NCBI GenBank assembly: GCA_012519465.1
Contig: JAAYQD010000023.1
Coordinates: 1 to 6,898, forward strand
DNA: 6,898 bases
Direction of reading: 5' to 3'
Source of the DNA: Candidatus Cloacimonadota bacterium
GTDB taxonomy: Bacteria; Cloacimonadota; Cloacimonadia; Cloacimonadales; Cloacimonadaceae
In this document: positions 1 through 6,898 of the stretch, piece after piece
Layout of the letters: each line of letters begins with the position of its first letter
Position numbering within the stretch: the first letter of the stretch is position 1
Notes under the pieces: generated by a model
What the model was told of the DNA's origin: nothing
The model's database searches: none
The model's input: the letters and a program-made list of their open reading frames with translations, nothing else
Program-made: the position numbers and the translations under genes

Positions 1-2
1 AA

Positions 3-125
3 ATCTCAGAAGTCCTAAAGAAATGCTTTGAGAGAGTGACGAGATATAATATCATCCAATATGGCAACACATGGACCGAAAAATACCAGCTGATAATACC
101 GGGTTTAAAAAATGGGGGGATGTGA
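3..125 (+). CDS. Possible C-terminal tail of an unrecognised protein (partial)
   Basis: One forward frame is open from the window edge for 40 codons and ends at TGA 123-125, while the other two forward frames hit stops within the first 30 bases. The predicted tail is mixed and protein-like, with a charged helix-like start (ISEVLKKCFERVTRY) followed by a polar/aromatic stretch ending IIPGLKNGGM. I do not recognise a family. It does not look like the C-terminus of NuoF/HndC, which would be expected upstream of a hydrogenase of this type and which normally ends in a 4Fe-4S ferredoxin segment. An open frame this short can occur by chance, so the call is tentative. It would lie about 80 bases upstream of the hydrogenase start, on the same strand. 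Confidence 0.3.
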   Translation: MSEVLKKCFERVTRYNIIQYGNTWTEKYQLIIPGLKNGGM

Positions 126-140
126 GGATTCATTTTTCAT

Positions 141-168
141 TTGACAAGATTTGCAAAATCCAAATAAG
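141..168 (+). promoter_or_regulatory. Candidate sigma70-type promoter of the hydrogenase gene
   Basis: A perfect TTGACA lies at 141-146, followed 16 bases later by AATAAG at 163-168, a weak match to a -10 box. Transcription would begin near 175, leaving a leader of about 30 bases before the ATG at 207. Within the spacer, positions 148-160 (GATTTGCAAAATC) form a near-palindrome broken by one extra A, which could be a protein-binding site or chance. The -10 match is poor and the promoter consensus of this organism is unknown. Confidence 0.35.
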
Positions 169-195
169 AGATCTGAGTATAAAAAATGCATGAGT

Positions 196-200
196 GAGGA
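196..200 (+). promoter_or_regulatory. Ribosome binding site that fixes the hydrogenase start
   Basis: The purine-rich GAGGA at 196-200 lies six bases before the ATG at 207, a normal Shine-Dalgarno spacing. It directly abuts the in-frame TTG at 201, which rules out TTG as the usual start. The choice removes two residues from the longest possible reading frame. Confidence 0.7.
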
Positions 201-206
201 TTGATA

Positions 207-1955
207 ATGATAACCGTATATGTAAATGGCAAAGCCACTTCCGTGGCAAACAATACCAAGGTGCTGCATGCCTGCACCAAGGCTGGCTACCCTGTCCCCC
301 ACCTTTGTTACCACGAGGATTTGCCTTCATTTGGCAATTGTGGTGTGTGTATGGTAGAGATCAATGGCAAAGCTTTGCGCGCCTGTTCCACCCCCTGTGA
401 AGATGGAATGCAGATCAAGACCACCGGCAAAAAGCTGTTGGATCTGAGGCGTGAGGCACTGGAGATAATATTATCCAATCACCCCAACAACTGCCCTGAA
501 TGCGTAAAGAATGGACGCTGTGAATTGCAGGATTTGTCTCAGGAATTGGCAATCCGCCACATGAACCTAAAGAAAGTGCGTCGCAAATATAAAGGTCGCG
601 ATGAAAGCTCCCCCTCCATCACCCTGGATCCCTCCTATTGCATCAATTGTGGACGCTGTACTTACGTGTGCAATGAGATTCAGGACGTGCATGCCTTGCA
701 GAGCTCGGAGCGTGGATTCAATACCTACGTGGGTCCCACCTTCGATCGTCCTCTGGAAGAGAGCGAGTGTGTAAAGTGTGGCCAGTGCTCTTCTTATTGC
801 CCTGTTGCCGCCATTTATGAGGTGGACGATTCCGATCCCCTATGGGCAGCTTTGGATGATCCCGATATGGTGTTGGTTGCCCAAGAAGCCCCTGCCGTGA
901 GAGTGGCATTGGGCGAAGAATTTGGCTATAAGCCGGGCACCAATGTGGTGGGCAAAATGTATACCGCCCTGCGGGAAATCGGCTTTGATTATGTGTTTGA
1001 CACAAACTTTGGTGCAGATCTCACCATCATGGAAGAGGCGAGCGAATTTGTGGATATCTTCTTGAACAATCCGGAGAGATTCCCGCTGATCACCACCTGC
1101 TGTCCCTCCTGGGTGGATTATCTGGAGAAATTCAATCCCAATATGATCCCGCTGTTTTCCTCTGCCAAATCCCCTCACCAGATGGTGGGCACGATGGTGA
1201 AGACATATTGGGCGGAGAAGATGAAGATAGACCCCTCCAAGATCTTCCTGGTCTCTGTAATGCCCTGCACAGCAAAGAAATATGAGATTGAAAGAATGGA
1301 AGATATGTTTGCCAGCGGCCGCAAAGACGTGGATCTTACCATCACCACTCGAGAGCTGGCACGGATGCTGAAAACCAGAGGCATTGATCTTGCCAAACTG
1401 CCTGATGGAGAAGCGGATAACCCCTTGGGTGAATACACCGGAGCAGGCACCATCTTTGGCGCCACAGGCGGTGTGATGGAAGCAGCCCTCAGAACGGCAT
1501 ATTTCCTTGCCACAGGCAATGAATTGCCAGACCCCAAGATAGACTTTGTGCGCGGTGGACGTGGGATCAAACGCGGCAAGCTGGAGATTTTGGGCAAAGA
1601 AATCCGCATTGGCGTAGCTTCCGGCCTGGGCAACGTGAATACCATCATGGAAGAAATCCGCAAGGCGCAGGAGCAAGGCAAGGAGCCTCCCTATCACTTT
1701 GTGGAAGTGATGGCATGCCGCGGCGGTTGTGTGGGAGGCGGAGGCCAGCCCTACCGCTCCACAAACAAGGTACGCTTGGCACGCGCCAGAGGCCTGTATA
1801 GAGAGGATGAGGGGATGGAACGCAGGGAATCCCACAACAACCCATCCATCCAAAAACTCTACAAAGACTATCTGGGCAAACCAAATAGTGAAAGAGCACA
1901 CAAGCTACTGCATACAAGCTATATAGCCAGACCCATCAAAATCGTTCATGATTAA
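207..1955 (+). CDS. hydA: NADH/ferredoxin-linked [FeFe]-hydrogenase catalytic subunit (HydA/HndD type)
   Basis: This is a complete 582-residue catalytic subunit of a cytoplasmic [FeFe]-hydrogenase, which reversibly reduces protons to H2. Visible from N to C: a plant-type [2Fe-2S] domain (C34, C45, C48, C60); a His-ligated [4Fe-4S] site (H92, C96, C99, C105); a two-cluster ferredoxin domain (C145/C148/C151/C155 and C188/C191/C194/C198); then the H-cluster domain with L1 TTCCPSW (296-302), L2 MPCTAKKYE (352-360) and L3 EVMACRGGCVGGGGQP (500-515). Expected H-cluster ligands are C299, C354, C504 and C508, with C298 as proton relay and E277/E280/S319 in the proton path by analogy to clostridial CpI. 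A small-subunit-like tail follows (about 530-575), including SHNNPSIQKLYKDYLGKP. Length and layout match the trimeric or tetrameric NAD(H)-linked, often bifurcating group. Such enzymes normally need NuoE- and NuoF-like partners, which are not seen here. No signal peptide is present. L1 has Thr where Ser is usual (TSCCPxW). Confidence 0.95.
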   Translation: MITVYVNGKATSVANNTKVLHACTKAGYPVPHLCYHEDLPSFGNCGVCMVEINGKALRACSTPCEDGMQIKTTGKKLLDLRREALEIILSNHPNNCPECVKNGRCELQDLSQELAIRHMNLKKVRRKYKGRDESSPSITLDPSYCINCGRCTYVCNEIQDVHALQSSERGFNTYVGPTFDRPLEESECVKCGQCSSYCPVAAIYEVDDSDPLWAALDDPDMVLVAQEAPAVRVALGEEFGYKPGTNVVGKMYTALREIGFDYVFDTNFGADLTIMEEASEFVDIFLNNPERFPLITTCCPSWVDYLEKFNPNMIPLFSSAKSPHQMVGTMVKTYWAEKMKIDPSKIFLVSVMPCTAKKYEIERMEDMFASGRKDVDLTITTRELARMLKTRGIDLAKLPDGEADNPLGEYTGAGTIFGATGGVMEAALRTAYFLATGNELPDPKIDFVRGGRGIKRGKLEILGKEIRIGVASGLGNVNTIMEEIRKAQEQGKEPPYHFVEVMACRGGCVGGGGQPYRSTNKVRLARARGLYREDEGMERRESHNNPSIQKLYKDYLGKPNSERAHKLLHTSYIARPIKIVHD

Positions 1956-1987
1956 GTGACCTGCTGGGAATTGAAACAATAAAAATA

Positions 1988-2026
1988 GCCTGCCCTTGTA
2001 TTGAACGTGCAAGGGCAGGCTTTTTT
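1988..2026. terminator. Bidirectional intrinsic terminator between convergent genes
   Basis: A perfect 11-bp stem pairs 1988-1998 (GCCTGCCCTTG) with 2010-2020 (CAAGGGCAGGC) around an 11-base loop. Six T residues follow at 2021-2026 on the plus strand, ending the hydrogenase transcript. Five A residues at 1981-1985 give a T-run for transcripts from the minus strand, although two bases (TA) separate it from the stem. The site lies 32 bases after the hydrogenase stop and about 22 bases beyond the stop of the minus-strand gene, so it can serve both. Confidence 0.9.
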
Positions 2027-2047
2027 AAATTGAATTATATAGGGGAG

Positions 2048-4087
2048 CTAACGGGAACGCACCAATCTGAAGCCCACATAGGGGATGCCACGATTGGGAT
2101 TGCCTCTATCCCGGTACAGAATATTAAGATTGCGACCTTCCCCATTCATCACATTGCCACCACGGATTACCCTTTGTGTACCGCTATCGGGACCGCTGGG
2201 GTTGATGAATCTTTGCTGGGCACGGATATAATTGGCATCATACCAATCCCAACACCATTCCGAGACGTTGCCCGTCATATCAAACAAGCCAAAGGAATTG
2301 GCATTCTTTTTACCTATGGGTTGGATGCGGGCAGGGCTGTTGTCTCTATTCCAAGAGACATCGTTGTGAGTGTCTGAACCACTGTATTCAAACAACGCTC
2401 CAGCTTTTGCCGCCATTTCCCATTCAGCTTCGGTGGGCAGCCTCCATCCATTGGCATTAAAACTGCAGCTAACTATCCTTTCCTGGTCTTTAAATTCTAT
2501 CTTATAAGCAGGGGTCAAACCCTCGGCTTCACTGCGGCCATTGCAATAGGTGATGATGGATTCCCAGCTGATGTTTTCCACGGGCAGATTATCTCCAGCC
2601 AGGCTAACAGCAGCCGGTTTCATATACCTGACCCATTCCTTCTGTGTGAGCTCGTATTTGCTGATATAAAAGCCGTTTTGGGATACGTTGTGGTTCAGGT
2701 TTTCCTTGAGGCGTCCAAAGCCAAATGAGCCGGCAGGGATATGCACCATATAATCTGGCATGGGTGCCTGCTTGACGGCTGGTTTTGCGGTGGTGGCTGG
2801 AGATGTGGCAGAGCCAGCACTGCGCCTATCCAGAGATGGACCCTGAGGAGCTTGGCGCTGGGTGGATTTTAGCATTCCATATTCCGTTTGCGAGGGACTG
2901 ATATCGCCTCCCACTCTGTGGCTGGATTGGGCGGCATCCGTGCGCAAAGAATCGGTTGGCAAAAATCCCGAGATCGTAAAAGGCTGATCTGAACGGCGGA
3001 AGATGATGCTGAAAATATTGGTAAAGAGGAATAGCGCTATTATCAGCAGCACCACCCCCACCAAAACCACAAAACCCCATTCCACACCCAATCTGGGTTT
3101 GATGATTTCCCGCTCCAGCTCGTCCATGCCCAATGTGTGTTTTTCCTGTTCCCGCCAGAGGTCATTCGCATCATATGCCGGCATTTTTTGCAGGCTATCC
3201 AACACCTGTTGCAAGCTGGTGGCACGGTGCAAGATATTGCGGTGCAGACACATGGCAAGGATCTTGTTGAAGCTATTGGTAACATCATGCAAATATTGGA
3301 ATTTCACTTCCAGGAGACGTTCCGGTCTGTAAAGGGATTGGTAAAGGGTGTGTTTGCTGAGCAGCTGTGCCAAAATAGCACCGATGGTGTGGATATCTTC
3401 CCGCTCATCTGTATCCCCATATGTGATGCCGCTGGAGATAATTACCAGTTTTCCGGCATCATCTATCATCATGCTGGAAAGCAGGAGTTTATTTACGGAA
3501 AGACCGTGTTTGCGGATAAGCATCGTGGTCTTGATGAGCTGGATAGCCACATCACGCACAAAGTCTTCCGTTATTCTTTGCGGATTCTGTTTTTTCAGTT
3601 TGTCCAGCGATATTCCCTGCACAAAGCGGGTGGCAAGGAATGCCTCGTTGTGAGACTGGTTGATTTCCTCCACTTTGGCAATGTGTTCACTATCCAGTTT
3701 ATTGATGCGGCTGAGGAGCGTTTGCTGATCAAACAGCTTGTCTATATCCACATAACGCGATTTGTAAAAGACTTTGAGGATATATTCTTTATCGTTTTTG
3801 GAAGCGATGTATTTCATGCCTTCGGAATCTTTATTCATGAGGCGGATAATGGTATATCCATGAAATTCATCACCCGGCTCCAGAGTGTGTAAGCTGAGTG
3901 TGGGGTATTGTTCTGATTTACCCTTGGCTTTTTCGAGGGCGGGAGGTGGCTGAGAAGGAGCCTGCTTTTCGGATGGGGTTACCGGCTTTTCCGGGGTGGG
4001 AGCTATTGCTACTTGCTCTTCACCACAAACCGTACAAAACTTGGCTTTTTCCGGCAGTTGCGTTCCACAATTTAAGCAGTACTTCAT
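2048..4087 (-). CDS. Zinc-ribbon / pseudokinase / transmembrane / FGE-sulfatase-like fusion protein
   Basis: This 679-residue protein has five parts. Residues 1-25 form a zinc ribbon (C4, C7, C18, C21), followed by a Pro-rich linker to about 60. Residues 70-305 resemble a Hanks-type Ser/Thr kinase: K105 fits the VAIK lysine and D231 (DIHTIG) the helix-F aspartate. However, the HRD position reads VNK (198-200), the catalytic-loop Asn is S205 and DFG is SSG (218-220), so phosphotransfer is unlikely. A hydrophobic segment at about 338-360 should span the membrane, placing the kinase-like part in the cytoplasm and the rest outside. A Ser/Thr/Pro/Gln-rich linker (about 370-442) leads to an FGE-sulfatase (SUMF1-like) domain at 446-676, with HIPAGSFGFG, GWRLPTEAEWEMAA, FGLFDMTGNVSEWCWDW and a closing RGG...GFRLV. 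The two active-site cysteines of true FGE are absent. Chlamydial Pkn1 has a related kinase plus FGE-like layout. The start at 4087 is supported by AGAGAGGA a few bases upstream and by the zinc ribbon beginning there. It lies 13 bases after ileS and is probably co-transcribed. The ligand and partners are unknown. Confidence 0.88.
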   Translation of the reverse strand: MKYCLNCGTQLPEKAKFCTVCGEEQVAIAPTPEKPVTPSEKQAPSQPPPALEKAKGKSEQYPTLSLHTLEPGDEFHGYTIIRLMNKDSEGMKYIASKNDKEYILKVFYKSRYVDIDKLFDQQTLLSRINKLDSEHIAKVEEINQSHNEAFLATRFVQGISLDKLKKQNPQRITEDFVRDVAIQLIKTTMLIRKHGLSVNKLLLSSMMIDDAGKLVIISSGITYGDTDEREDIHTIGAILAQLLSKHTLYQSLYRPERLLEVKFQYLHDVTNSFNKILAMCLHRNILHRATSLQQVLDSLQKMPAYDANDLWREQEKHTLGMDELEREIIKPRLGVEWGFVVLVGVVLLIIALFLFTNIFSIIFRRSDQPFTISGFLPTDSLRTDAAQSSHRVGGDISPSQTEYGMLKSTQRQAPQGPSLDRRSAGSATSPATTAKPAVKQAPMPDYMVHIPAGSFGFGRLKENLNHNVSQNGFYISKYELTQKEWVRYMKPAAVSLAGDNLPVENISWESIITYCNGRSEAEGLTPAYKIEFKDQERIVSCSFNANGWRLPTEAEWEMAAKAGALFEYSGSDTHNDVSWNRDNSPARIQPIGKKNANSFGLFDMTGNVSEWCWDWYDANYIRAQQRFINPSGPDSGTQRVIRGGNVMNGEGRNLNILYRDRGNPNRGIPYVGFRLVRSR

Positions 4088-4100
4088 CTTGGTTCCTCTC

Positions 4101-6898
4101 TTAGGATGGGGAGGCGGATTTCTCCACTGTGAGCTGGACGGCGATGCCGTTGATATCCACTTGTTGGGCATCAAAATCTGCATCTTTGATACTGATGGCA
4201 TCACAGAGGGTTTCCTGGCAGATCTTATCGCCATACATATCCAAAGCGGTGAGGATATCCTCATTCCCTTTTACCGTCACATTCACTCTGTCCATAATGG
4301 CAAAGCCCTGTTCTTTGCGGCTGAATTGGATTTTGTTGATCAATTCACGGGCATAGCCTTCCCAGCGAAGTTCGTCTGTGAGGGTGGTATCCAGCGCCAC
4401 AAAAAGGTTGCCGATGCTTTCAAACACATATCCCTCGCGCGGGGCGATGTGGACGGCAATATCTTCCTGTACCAACTGGATGGTCTGCCCCTGCACCTCC
4501 AGAGGGAAGCTATCTCCACGGGCAAAGCTTGCCAGCACATCCTGACCTTTCAACTTGCCAAGGGCGGCGGCGATGGGCTTCATCAATTTGCCATATTTGG
4601 GACCCATTACCTTGAAATCCGGCTTTAGCTCATAGTGAACAAAGTCGTCATCCTCGGCAATGTAATTTACGTGATGGATATTCACTTCCTCCTGAATCAA
4701 ATCAAACATCCGCTGTACCGTGGGCTGGGTGAAGGCGGGCAGGTGCATGGTGCCCAAAGGCTGACGTATCTTGATCTGACAGGCGTTGCGCGCAGCCCGT
4801 CCAAGCTGTACAATATCAATCACCAGCTGCATTTCATGCTCCAGGGTAGCATCAATAAAGCTGGCATCAGAAGCGGGATAATCCGTGAGGTGTACGCTTT
4901 CCTCATTGGTGAGGTTTCTATAGAGCTCCTCAGCAAGATAGGGGGTGAAGGGGGCGATGAGCTGGGAAATGCCCACCAAAACCTGATAGAGGGTGCGATA
5001 GGCAGCCACTTTGTCTTCATCCAGGGTCATAGCCCAAAAACGGCGTCTGCTGCGGCGCACGTACCAATTGGAGAGTTCGTCTATCACAAAGCTTTGGATT
5101 TCGCGGCTGACGCGGGTAAAATCGTAGCTTTCCATCCAAGAGCGCACCTTGGTGACCAGGGTGTGGTAACGGGAGATAATCCAGCGGTCGATCTCCGCCT
5201 CGCGCTGCCAATCCCAAGGATATTTGGCGGCATCAAAGCCATCGATATTGGCATAGGTGGCATAAAAGGAATAGACGTTTTTGAGGGTGCCGATAAATTT
5301 GGAATGCACCTCTTTTACTCCTTCCACATCAAAACGCGTGGGCAGCCAGGGAGGGCTGACCTCCACAAAATACCAGCGGATGGCATCAGCGCCATAATCG
5401 TGCATCAATTCCAAGGGATCAACGGTGTTGCCTCTGGATTTACTCATCTTTTGGCCATGTTTATCCAAAATGAGATCGTTCACCAGACATCTTTTGAAGC
5501 TGGAAACACCGGTGAGCATCGTGGAAATAGCCAACATGGAGTAAAACCAGCCACGGGTCTGATCTATGCCTTCAGAGATGAAATCTGCGGGGAAAAGTTC
5601 CGTCTCAAAGCGCTCGCTATTTTCAAAAGGCCAGTGCCATTGGGCAAAGGGCATGGAGCCGCTATCAAACCAGCAGTCAATCACTTCCGGCGTGCGGTGC
5701 ATAGTGCCCTGGCAAGCGGGACAAGAGAGGATCACATCATCCACATGGGGTTTGTGCAATTCCAGATCGGCAGGAACGGGGGAGCCATCTTTGAGGCGTC
5801 CGTGAGCCACCAGATCGGCAAGGCTGCCAATGGAGCGCTTGGCATCGCAATCCTCACAAACCCAGATATTGAGCGGAGTGCCCCAAAAGCGATCGCGGGA
5901 GAGCGCCCAATCCACATTGTTTTCCAGCCATTCGCCAAAGCGTTTTTCGCCCACAAAAGGCGGATACCACTTGATCTGGCTGTTATTTGCCTGTAATTGG
6001 TCTTTGAACTGGGTGGTGCGGATATACCAGCTATCACGGGCGTAATAGATCAGCATGCTGCTGCAACGCCAACAATGGGGGTAGCTGTGGCGGATTTGTT
6101 CCCGGCGCATCAGGGAGCCATTATCACGGAGGTGGCGGATGATATCTTTATCCGCATCTTTCACAAACATACCTGCCCAAGGGGTGATGCTGGCGTTGAA
6201 CCTGCCGGATTCATCCACAGGCTGGATGAAAGGAAGATCGTATTTGCGCCCCAAAGCGTAGTCGTCCTGACCAAAGGCGGGGGCTGTGTGTACGATACCC
6301 GTACCATCATCCATGCTCACATAATCTGCCAAACCGATGAACCAGGCGGGTTTATCCACGGGAACGAATTCAAAGAGCGGCTGATAGGGACGGCGCTCCA
6401 GATCTTTGCCCTGATATTCTTCTATAATCTCGTATCCTTCGCCCAATACATCCAAGCGGGCTTTGGCAAGGATGAGATATTGATCTTCAAAGAGCACCTT
6501 CACATAGGTTTCATCGGGATGGATGGCGAGGGCTACGTTTGAAATCAGCGTCCAAGGGGTGGTGGTCCAAGCCAGATAATAGGTGTTTTCTCTATCAAGG
6601 GCTTTGAACCGCACAAACACGGAGGGGTCTTCCACATCTTTGTAACCTTGGGCTACTTCGTGAGAGGAAAGGGGGGTGCCACAGCTGGGGCAATAGGGCA
6701 CGATGCGATGGGCTTTGTAGATGAGATCGCGCTCATGAAAGTTGTTCAAAATCCACCAAACGCTTTCGATATAATCGTTTGTGAGCGTGATATAGGGATC
6801 ATCCAGATCTATCCAATAAGCCATCAATTCGGTCATTTCGCGCCAGAGCTTTTCGTATGTGAATACTGATTCACGGCATTTGGCGATGAACTTTTCCA
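4101..6898 (-). CDS. ileS: Isoleucyl-tRNA synthetase, type 2 (5' end outside window)
   Basis: This cytoplasmic class I synthetase charges tRNA-Ile with isoleucine. The frame is open to the window edge, giving 931 residues and stopping at TAA 4101-4103. The N-terminal part with the HIGH motif lies beyond 6898; type-2 enzymes are about 1,030-1,060 residues, so roughly 100-130 are missing. Visible parts include the CRESV...WREMTE stretch at the edge, a first zinc site CPSC (6681-6692), the CP1 editing domain with TTTPWTLISNVALAIHPD and HTAPAFGQDDY (6258-6290), a second zinc site formed by CEDC (5847-5858) and CPAC (5712-5723), then EVIDCWFDSGSMPFAQ, and the KMSKS loop (5436-5450). An anticodon-binding domain follows, and a C-terminal extension with GRAARNACQIKIRQPLG replaces the terminal zinc finger of type-1 enzymes. 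This form is the eukaryote-like lineage generally associated with natural mupirocin tolerance; resistance here is inference. It is followed after 13 bases by the pseudokinase gene. Confidence 0.96.
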   Translation of the reverse strand, partial: EKFIAKCRESVFTYEKLWREMTELMAYWIDLDDPYITLTNDYIESVWWILNNFHERDLIYKAHRIVPYCPSCGTPLSSHEVAQGYKDVEDPSVFVRFKALDRENTYYLAWTTTPWTLISNVALAIHPDETYVKVLFEDQYLILAKARLDVLGEGYEIIEEYQGKDLERRPYQPLFEFVPVDKPAWFIGLADYVSMDDGTGIVHTAPAFGQDDYALGRKYDLPFIQPVDESGRFNASITPWAGMFVKDADKDIIRHLRDNGSLMRREQIRHSYPHCWRCSSMLIYYARDSWYIRTTQFKDQLQANNSQIKWYPPFVGEKRFGEWLENNVDWALSRDRFWGTPLNIWVCEDCDAKRSIGSLADLVAHGRLKDGSPVPADLELHKPHVDDVILSCPACQGTMHRTPEVIDCWFDSGSMPFAQWHWPFENSERFETELFPADFISEGIDQTRGWFYSMLAISTMLTGVSSFKRCLVNDLILDKHGQKMSKSRGNTVDPLELMHDYGADAIRWYFVEVSPPWLPTRFDVEGVKEVHSKFIGTLKNVYSFYATYANIDGFDAAKYPWDWQREAEIDRWIISRYHTLVTKVRSWMESYDFTRVSREIQSFVIDELSNWYVRRSRRRFWAMTLDEDKVAAYRTLYQVLVGISQLIAPFTPYLAEELYRNLTNEESVHLTDYPASDASFIDATLEHEMQLVIDIVQLGRAARNACQIKIRQPLGTMHLPAFTQPTVQRMFDLIQEEVNIHHVNYIAEDDDFVHYELKPDFKVMGPKYGKLMKPIAAALGKLKGQDVLASFARGDSFPLEVQGQTIQLVQEDIAVHIAPREGYVFESIGNLFVALDTTLTDELRWEGYARELINKIQFSRKEQGFAIMDRVNVTVKGNEDILTALDMYGDKICQETLCDAISIKDADFDAQQVDINGIAVQLTVEKSASPS

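Noticed and set aside
122..202. Nine-base direct repeat GTGAGGATT at 122-130 and 194-202
   Set aside because: It is short, the second copy overlaps the ribosome site, and no further copies or flanking symmetry were seen. It is probably chance.
201..203. TTG start two codons before the chosen hydrogenase ATG
   Set aside because: The Shine-Dalgarno sequence directly touches this codon, leaving no spacing. The ATG at 207 has a six-base gap.
840..1901. 353-codon minus-strand open frame opposite the hydrogenase
   Set aside because: It is in codon register with hydA and is explained by the same scarcity of TTA/CTA/TCA codons. Its translation is rich in Cys, His and Gly, as expected for the mirror of a real gene.
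3137..3892. 251-codon plus-strand open frame opposite the pseudokinase region
   Set aside because: It is in codon register with the real minus-strand gene, so it is an antisense shadow without its own start signals.
4088..4264. Upstream extension of the pseudokinase-FGE reading frame to 4264
   Set aside because: The extra 59 codons overlap the 3' end of ileS in another frame and read as low-complexity Ser/Pro/Met-rich sequence. The ATG at 4087 has a ribosome site and begins a clean zinc ribbon.
3996..6542. Long open frames on the plus strand opposite ileS, including one of 453 codons at 4635-5996 and others at 3996-4628 and 5997-6542
   Set aside because: All three share one frame exactly in codon register with ileS, so antisense stops would need sense TTA, CTA or TCA codons, which this genome uses rarely. 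No recognisable domains or good ribosome sites are present, and ileS is unambiguous.

Overview
The window looks like a piece of an anaerobic, fermentative bacterial chromosome of roughly 50% GC. The evidence is a complete multi-cluster [FeFe]-hydrogenase of the NADH/electron-bifurcating type, a type-2 (long, mupirocin-type) isoleucyl-tRNA synthetase, and a membrane protein that joins a degenerate kinase domain to an FGE-sulfatase (SUMF1-like) domain. This combination suits uncultured or syntrophic fermenters such as Cloacimonadota and relatives, but the phylum is a guess from gene content, not a demonstrated placement.

Layout. Positions 1-125 carry an open plus-strand tail of about 40 codons that may be the end of an unrecognised protein. 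Positions 126-206 hold a possible sigma70-like promoter and a good ribosome binding site. The hydrogenase gene runs on the plus strand from 207 to 1955. A strong hairpin at 1988-2020, with T-runs on both sides, sits between it and the convergent minus-strand unit. That unit reads right to left: ileS (6898 down to 4101, 5' end outside the window), then, after a 13-base gap, a 679-residue zinc-ribbon / pseudokinase / transmembrane / FGE-like protein (4087 down to 2048).

How the genes work together. The hydrogenase would reoxidise reduced ferredoxin and/or NADH by making H2. Its usual partner subunits (NuoE/HndA- and NuoF/HndC-like) are not directly next to it in the visible sequence. ileS and the pseudokinase gene look co-transcribed from spacing alone; no functional link between them is evident. 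The most unusual gene is the pseudokinase-FGE fusion. It keeps the fold-defining parts of a Hanks-type kinase but has lost the HRD and DFG aspartates, and its FGE-like domain lacks the active-site cysteines of true formylglycine-generating enzymes. It therefore looks like a transmembrane signalling or scaffolding protein rather than an enzyme. No RNA genes, CRISPR arrays, insertion sequences or other mobile elements were recognised.
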